This document shows, one piece after another, positions 22,306 to 26,598 of a DNA stretch of 26,598 nt. The translations under genes were made by a program, and so were the position numbers. The notes beneath the pieces were generated by a model. It was given only the letters and a program-made list of their open reading frames with translations. It did not search any database and had not been told where the DNA came from. The DNA is from Patescibacteria group bacterium (GTDB lineage Bacteria > Patescibacteriota > Gracilibacteria > Peribacterales > Peribacteraceae): contig JAHISE010000085.1 in NCBI GenBank assembly GCA_018818235.1, forward strand, positions 1 through 26,598. Direction: 5' to 3'. Within the stretch, counting starts at the first letter, position 1, and every line of letters starts with the position of its first letter.

Positions 22306-22313
22306 CTTTTAGT
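22306..22313. repeat. Target-site duplication, right
   Basis: CTTTTAGT, the second copy of the 22139-22146 sequence. Confidence 0.7.
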
Positions 22314-22356
22314 GATATATTTTTACTCCAAATGCCTTTTAAGTAGAAGTTTTTCC

Positions 22357-22641
22357 TCACCCCACCGACAAAACCGTCTTCCAGCAACAAGCCTTATTGC
22401 ACTTGGTACAATACTGCTCTCCATTCTCGTGCACCTCACCCGTCATACATTTCGCACCACAACATCCTGATCTTATATTGGTTTGCTGTTTTTTAGATAT
22501 CTTTCTGCGCTCATCCAATGAAAGATGTTTTTCGCAATATTGCCTTCCATTGGTTGCCTTTTCGCAACCTTTCATTGAACAGAATTCGTATTTTTTGGGG
22601 ATAGTAGAGAGTGGAATAAACTCGCAAAATGCGTAGGTCAA
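22357..22641 (-). CDS. Small Cys-rich (zinc-binding) protein
   Basis: Up to 94 residues. C21-x4-C26-x9-C36-x2-H39 followed by C60, C61, C65 and C78-x2-C81-x3-C85-C86 suggests two small zinc-binding units with a basic linker (RRKISKKQQ). The role is unknown; a nucleic-acid or protein-binding zinc-ribbon protein is plausible. The start is uncertain: the frame opens with TTG at 22641, and the only internal ATG (codon 23) would cut into the first zinc motif. ATC or ATT codons in between are possible in view of the NYN gene. Confidence 0.55.
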   Translation of the reverse strand: MTYAFCEFIPLSTIPKKYEFCSMKGCEKATNGRQYCEKHLSLDERRKISKKQQTNIRSGCCGAKCMTGEVHENGEQYCTKCNKACCWKTVLSVG

Positions 22642-22944
22642 CTATAGGCTACATATGGCAAGATTGCTATCAGAAAGGCTAGTTTTTCTTATACTTAACC
22701 GATTAGATGTTTAAAACCCAAAAAACAAGTACAGAAAAATCAAGCAAATAACAAAATCTAAACTAAAAAATATGCTTGCCACAGCATCTATGAATACAAT
22801 GGCTTGCTTTTGTGTTTTAGTCCTTGTTCTCTGATTTTTGCTTGTTTTTTCTGTATTTAATATTTGTTATTTAGACACCAACCATTGCCCTCAGATCATA
22901 CAAATTATCTCCCACATTTGCTCTCTATTTCATCCTTAGACGAG
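22642..22944. other. Intergenic, with long imperfect inverted repeat
   Basis: Contains an imperfect 22-bp inverted repeat (22727-22748 and 22837-22858, 20 of 22 matching). No gene is seen. AT-rich with many A- and T-runs. Confidence 0.55.
22727..22858. repeat. Imperfect inverted repeat around an 88-nt interior
   Basis: The left arm (22727-22748, starting AAGTACAGAAAAATC) and right arm (22837-22858, ending TTTTCTGTATTT) are complementary at 20 of 22 positions. AACTAAAA and TTTTAGT inside can add pairs. It could be a decayed MITE. No target duplication is obvious. Confidence 0.5.
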
Positions 22945-22950
22945 TATAAT
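22945..22950 (+). promoter_or_regulatory. TATAAT -10 box, leaderless helicase gene
   Basis: A consensus TATAAT ends 8 nt before ATG 22959. No -35 match at 17 nt. Confidence 0.6.
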
Positions 22951-22958
22951 TAGAACAT

Positions 22959-24260
22959 ATGAACTCCGGTGATAAGTCCAATAAGAAGTTTCCCGACTTC
23001 CGGGAAATAGGCATTATTCCTGCACTATTAAAAATATTAGATGCGAACAGCATCACGCGTCCAACTCCCATTCAGCATCAGGCAATAGGGATGGTACTGG
23101 AAGGGAAAGATATGATAGGAATAGCCCAAACAGGCACGGGAAAGACTTTTGCATTCGGACTTCCGATGTTGCAGCAATTGGCAGCCGGAAAAAAGAGGGG
23201 TTTGATAATACTGCCAACACGCGAGCTTGCTTACCAGGTGGAAGATGCACTAAAACCTTATGCAAATGCTTTGGGGATCAAAACTGCAGTCTTTGTCGGT
23301 GGTGCCTCCATGCAATTGCAACGTCAGATGATCAAACAAAATCCACGTATTCTGATTGCAACACCCGGCAGATTAAATGATCACCTGCAAAAGAGAACAG
23401 TGTCACTTAAAGAAGTAGAAATTCTGGTTCTGGACGAAGCAGACCGTATGCTGGACATGGGATTTAAGCCACAAATTAACAAGATTCTTGAACACGTTCC
23501 GCGTGAACGCCAAACACTTCTATTTTCCGCAACAATGGCACAGGAAATAGTTCAACTCGCCACCGCTCAAATGCGTATGCCACTTCGTATAGAAGTAGCT
23601 CCAACCGGAACCACGGCGGAAAAAGTTGAACAGGAATTGATAATAGTAAGGCAGCAAAACAAGCTGACACTGCTTAAATCTTTACTTAAGGAACACAGCG
23701 GACAAGTTTTGGTATTCTCGCGTACCAAGCATGGTGCCAGAAAAGTTACACGTGCACTTAACGAAGATAAATTTCACGCTGCAGAAATCCACTCAAATAA
23801 ATCACTTGTCCAGCGCAGAAAATCACTCGAAGGATTTAAAAAGGGAACTTATCGTATTCTCGTTGCCACAGACATCGCCTCCAGAGGCATCGATGTTACA
23901 AACATTGCATTGGTTATAAATTACGATCTTCCCGATGATCCGATTGATTACATACACAGAATCGGACGGACAGGAAGAGCCGAGCGCGAAGGACTGGCCA
24001 TATCATTTGCCACACCAACTCAAGCCCGTAACATCCGTGACATTGAACGACTTATCCGAGCCCCAATCCCCCGCCGCCAACATGAGTCGCTGACTCCCGT
24101 ATCCATGGAAAATGGTCCGGATACATCGCAACGTCATCGCCGAAGTTCAGGAAGACGACCTGCGCAGAGATCCTCCGGTAGCCGTAAGCCAAGGAGGGAT
24201 TCTAGTAGGAATAGTCGACCGAAGAAGAGTTTGGGTAAGCGTAAGTTTAAGAGGAAGTAG
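22959..24260 (+). CDS. DEAD-box RNA helicase (RhlE-like)
   Basis: A 433-residue ATP-dependent RNA helicase. Motifs in order: TPIQHQ Q-motif (36-41), AQTGTGKT Walker A (56-63), PTREL (86-90), TPGR (135-138), DEAD (159-162), SAT (190-192), RGID (about 314-317) and HRIGRTGR (about 336-343). The last 50 residues are Arg/Ser/Lys-rich (RRSSGRRPAQ..KKSLGKRKFKRK), a typical disordered RNA-binding tail. It is likely involved in ribosome assembly or RNA decay, and is commonly cold-inducible. The closest family is RhlE; DbpA/CsdA features are absent. The gene is monocistronic and the downstream tract is full of repeats. Confidence 0.96.
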   Translation: MNSGDKSNKKFPDFREIGIIPALLKILDANSITRPTPIQHQAIGMVLEGKDMIGIAQTGTGKTFAFGLPMLQQLAAGKKRGLIILPTRELAYQVEDALKPYANALGIKTAVFVGGASMQLQRQMIKQNPRILIATPGRLNDHLQKRTVSLKEVEILVLDEADRMLDMGFKPQINKILEHVPRERQTLLFSATMAQEIVQLATAQMRMPLRIEVAPTGTTAEKVEQELIIVRQQNKLTLLKSLLKEHSGQVLVFSRTKHGARKVTRALNEDKFHAAEIHSNKSLVQRRKSLEGFKKGTYRILVATDIASRGIDVTNIALVINYDLPDDPIDYIHRIGRTGRAEREGLAISFATPTQARNIRDIERLIRAPIPRRQHESLTPVSMENGPDTSQRHRRSSGRRPAQRSSGSRKPRRDSSRNSRPKKSLGKRKFKRK

Positions 24261-24264
24261 ATAA

Positions 24265-24288
24265 CGACCTCCGCGCATAGGCGCGCCG
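24265..24288 (+). repeat. 24-bp inverted repeat, left arm
   Basis: Starts CGACCTCCGCGCATAGGC; exact reverse complement of 24597-24620. Confidence 0.85.
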
Positions 24289-24317
24289 ACCCCTCTCCTT
24301 GACCGACCTCTCCCCCT

Positions 24318-24343
24318 GGCACGGCAGTCGCGACTGCCGTGCC
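24318..24343. repeat. 26-bp perfect palindrome
   Basis: GGCACGGCAGTCG followed directly by its reverse complement, with no loop. Confidence 0.9.
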
Positions 24344-24511
24344 CTGGCCCCCTCTCCTCCCGTACCACTTAAATATTGGAACAACGTATTTATTGCATTT
24401 CAAAGCAATAAGCTTAAGCCCACAAGGAGAGGGGGAACTACGAAGTTGGAGAGAACAAACTTTGATTTCAGCAATATTAAAGAGAGAAAACTTGGAATTC
24501 TCCAATGGCAG

Positions 24512-24558
24512 AGCTCCCCTCTCCTCCTCAGAGGAGAGGGGCCGGGGGTGAGGTCGGT
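24512..24558. repeat. 47-bp palindrome-containing direct repeat, copy 1
   Basis: Contains CCCCTCTCCTC and its inverse GAGGAGAGGGG, then GCCGGGGGTGAGGTCGGT. Identical to 24673-24719. The pattern resembles widespread intergenic palindromic repeats. Confidence 0.88.
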
Positions 24559-24596
24559 TGGAGAGGGGCCAGGGGGTGAGGTCGGTTGGAGAGGGG

Positions 24597-24620
24597 CGGC
24601 GCGCCTATGCGCGGAGGTCG
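24597..24620 (-). repeat. 24-bp inverted repeat, right arm
   Basis: Exact reverse complement of 24265-24288. Confidence 0.85.
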
Positions 24621-24672
24621 GTTGGAGAGCTCAGCCATAGAAGAAATCAAAGTTAGTTCCCTCCTTTTGCAT

Positions 24673-24719
24673 AGCTCCCCTCTCCTCCTCAGAGGAGAGG
24701 GGCCGGGGGTGAGGTCGGT
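24673..24719. repeat. 47-bp palindrome-containing direct repeat, copy 2
   Basis: Identical to 24512-24558; separated from it by 114 bp. Confidence 0.88.
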
Positions 24720-24880
24720 CGCCCCCCCCAGGGGGGAGCTCCTTCCTTCCCTTACATAAGCCAAAAAGTAAGAATAGCAAAAAGTTTTTTTTCATGGGAT
24801 CTTACCAAACACACCCACCATCATATTTAATGGTGCACTGCAATTAAGCAGGAATTATTTTGTTTTTTCCCAATCCAATT

Positions 24881-26598
24881 ATGTACCATTCACTAAACAA
24901 ATCAGAAGAAACTCAGGCAATCGACGAAGCCATGAGTGTTTTGTCCGGTCTGGGTAAAAGTACTGCACCTGTGCTTTCCGGAAGAAGATCTAGTAGGAAG
25001 AGAGTGGCAGAAACTTTTAATCCGGTAGCTGCGGAAGTTTTTGAGGAGAGGCAGATGCTTTCCGGTAATCCGTTGATTGTGGATACTTTTGATGACGGGG
25101 TTGGTGATAACTGGAATATGGAGGGGAAAGTGAGTGTTGCGGATGGTCAACTTGAGATGAATAGCAATTCTCATGTTTATTCAAAAGACGTCATTCGGGC
25201 AACAGAGGAGAATCCTCTACACCTGGAAATGGACATGAAGATTACGGGTTACAATGAATATGGATATATAAGAGTAGACACAAGAACCACAGACAATCTG
25301 GATGCGCCTGACAAAGTTATGTTTCAGATATTATCCAGTGTGAAAAAGGGTCAGGGCAGAGGCGAACTTATGGCACATGATAATGGAAAAGGAATAGGTG
25401 CCGGAAAAGCATATATGGATATTGTTAAAGGACAGGTATATCACGTAAGCATTCATGACAACGGACAAACCGCATCCCTGACGGTTGAAGAAAAAGCAAA
25501 TCCCGAAAACAAAATGGAACTGTCACGGGAAATAACCGCAGGTTCTAATGCAGATTTACAAAGATTAAGCTTTTTCGCATATGGGGGAAAAGTGATTATA
25601 GATAATGTTGAAATAGGAGAGAGCCCGGCTCTTGCAGAAGGAGAGCCGATTGTCGGGCCGATACAGCAGATACCTGATAATCAATATATGCCACTGCCTG
25701 TTCCGGAAATTGAGATCCCGACGGTTTTAAGTAGAACTACAAATGTTATTGAAGGTGACTTTGCAGACAACTGGAATATGAAGGGAAATGTGAATATTTC
25801 GGACGGACAGTTGGTAATGGGAAGCGGAGCTCATGTGCATTCAAAAGATATAATGCCGGCAGAGAATTTACATTTCGAAACAGATATTACATTTCCAAAA
25901 AGCAGCAAATGGATGTATTGGAGGTTTGACGTAGGTACAACTGATAATCTTGATTCACCCAATCAGATAGTAATTCAGGCTTTTTATGGTGAAAATTCTG
26001 ACAGATTCGAAGTTAGTCCAATCAAAGACGGAAAAGGCACAGGAGGAGAGAAAGTAAAAACAAAATTTACTCCGGATATTCCTTACCATGTAACGGTCGT
26101 TTACAGCGGTGGTGTTCTGGAAGCATCGATTGAAGAGAAGGGAAATCCGGAAAACAGATACGAACTTAGAAAAGAAACTGATGCATTATCTCCCGCAGAG
26201 ATGCAAAGGATTACTATGAGCGTATATAGTCCGGATAATTCAAAACGAATTACTGTTGATAATACTACAGCAGGATATCCGGCAACTATTGTAGAAACGG
26301 TAAATCCACCTGTTGAGGAGCCTATAGTTGGCCCGATTCAGACAGCTCCCCCTGTCAATCAATCAGAAACCACTACAAAACTGGAAAATCTTTATGCAGA
26401 ACTGGATGATATAAATGGCATACTTGCAAGAGCAGACAGTGAAAAAGATCTGGGTAAAGGAGTTACTTTTAATCCTCATGTTTATACAAGAGCAAAGGGC
26501 AGTGCCACCGGTGATTACTTCCCTGTCAGTTACTCCGGAATGCCCGAGGGTTGCAGCGTTTTGATTGCTGATACAATTACGGTCGCATTCCCATCCGG
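24881..26598 (+). CDS. Large surface-type protein with LEPR-XLL-like motif and tandem beta-sandwich units (partial)
   Basis: An open frame from ATG 24881 to the right edge (572 codons, no stop). There is no classical signal peptide; instead a basic stretch (RRSSRKR, 35-41) precedes FEERQMLSG (54-62), which resembles the LEPR-XLL motif at the N-terminus of giant planctomycete exported proteins. Two related units follow, starting VDTFDDGVGDNWNMEG (about 67) and IEGDFADNWNMKG (about 284); both continue with DGQL.M, H.xSKD, TTDNLD and NPEN segments. They look like laminin-G/concanavalin-type beta-sandwiches. Each ends with EPIVGPIQ and a Pro-rich linker. A third region begins near residue 505. 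Likely a cell-surface or secreted adhesin-like or carbohydrate-binding protein; the C-terminus and any anchor are off-window. Confidence 0.85.
   Translation, partial: MYHSLNKSEETQAIDEAMSVLSGLGKSTAPVLSGRRSSRKRVAETFNPVAAEVFEERQMLSGNPLIVDTFDDGVGDNWNMEGKVSVADGQLEMNSNSHVYSKDVIRATEENPLHLEMDMKITGYNEYGYIRVDTRTTDNLDAPDKVMFQILSSVKKGQGRGELMAHDNGKGIGAGKAYMDIVKGQVYHVSIHDNGQTASLTVEEKANPENKMELSREITAGSNADLQRLSFFAYGGKVIIDNVEIGESPALAEGEPIVGPIQQIPDNQYMPLPVPEIEIPTVLSRTTNVIEGDFADNWNMKGNVNISDGQLVMGSGAHVHSKDIMPAENLHFETDITFPKSSKWMYWRFDVGTTDNLDSPNQIVIQAFYGENSDRFEVSPIKDGKGTGGEKVKTKFTPDIPYHVTVVYSGGVLEASIEEKGNPENRYELRKETDALSPAEMQRITMSVYSPDNSKRITVDNTTAGYPATIVETVNPPVEEPIVGPIQTAPPVNQSETTTKLENLYAELDDINGILARADSEKDLGKGVTFNPHVYTRAKGSATGDYFPVSYSGMPEGCSVLIADTITVAFPS

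Larger units (their letters stand above)
24261..24880. other. Repeat-rich intergenic tract
   Basis: 620 nt without a credible gene. It is built of GC-rich palindromes and repeats: a 26-bp perfect palindrome (24318-24343), a 24-bp inverted pair (24265-24288 with 24597-24620), two identical 47-bp direct repeats (24512-24558, 24673-24719) and three copies of GAGGTCGGTTGGAGAG within 24550-24630. Open frames across it only translate the repeat. From about 24760 the sequence becomes AT-rich again. Confidence 0.8.

Noticed and set aside
24299..24764. Open frames over the repeat tract (for example peptides with TPGPSPLRRRG)
   Set aside because: These are translations of a widespread palindromic intergenic repeat in several frames, without protein-like conservation.
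1..26598. CRISPR array
   Set aside because: Repeats found are palindromic, few, and irregularly spaced; no direct-repeat/spacer periodicity and no cas genes.

Overview
The window looks like a chromosomal segment of an uncultured, low-to-mid GC bacterium, most likely a member of the Patescibacteria (CPR). Supporting this are a NYN/DUF88-type nuclease of the kind common in that group, a YerC/TrpR-like repressor, two tiny GIY-YIG proteins, short intergenic palindromes, standard stop codons, and an almost complete lack of Shine-Dalgarno motifs. Several genes have a -10 hexamer only 8-9 nt before the start codon, which implies leaderless mRNAs. One feature argues for caution about the phylum: the large protein at the right edge carries an N-terminal motif resembling the planctomycete LEPR-XLL signature.

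Region 1 (1-4759, + strand) holds a GIY-YIG protein, then a compact operon: a guanine-deaminase-like amidohydrolase, an archaeal-type (probably nondiscriminating) aspartyl-tRNA synthetase, a nucleoside-phosphorylase-like protein and a SAM methyltransferase. Region 2 (4742-8660, - strand) holds a seryl-tRNA-synthetase-like amino acid:carrier-protein ligase homologue, a PhnP-like metallo-beta-lactamase-fold hydrolase, and an SbnB/SbnA pair that should make L-2,3-diaminopropionate (Dap). An unrecognised 235-aa gene diverges from it at 8766.

Region 3 (9474-11062) is an accessory block: GIY-YIG protein, a freestanding 'ARARDL..RKRLSP' phage-associated domain, and TspO, bracketed by two near-identical 44-bp palindromic repeats. 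Region 4 (11114-17636, - strand) holds four enzymes: a two-module ATP-grasp peptide ligase, a PP-loop ATPase with a Cys-rich zinc-type site, a single ATP-grasp ligase, and a fold-III PLP decarboxylase related to diaminopimelate decarboxylase and SbnH. Divergent from it, a structured leader plus an intrinsic terminator precedes a radical SAM/SPASM protein and a DUF169 protein (17785-19789).

Regions 2 and 4 together contain the three PLP/NAD-type steps of staphyloferrin B logic (SbnA, SbnB, SbnH-like). Here they sit with ATP-grasp and PP-loop ligases and an aminoacyl-adenylate-forming aaRS paralogue, instead of IucA/IucC-type synthetases or NRPSs. My inference is a small amide- or peptide-type metabolite built from Dap (or its decarboxylated form) by stand-alone ligases. 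No transporter, carrier protein or regulator dedicated to it is visible in the window.

Region 5 (19806-26598) is more ordinary: a 163-aa orphan, YerC-like repressor, small membrane protein, NYN nuclease (apparently with an AUA start), a 159-bp MITE with an 8-bp target duplication, a Cys-rich small protein, a DEAD-box RNA helicase, a repeat-rich intergenic tract, and the start of a large surface-type protein with tandem beta-sandwich-like units that runs off the window.
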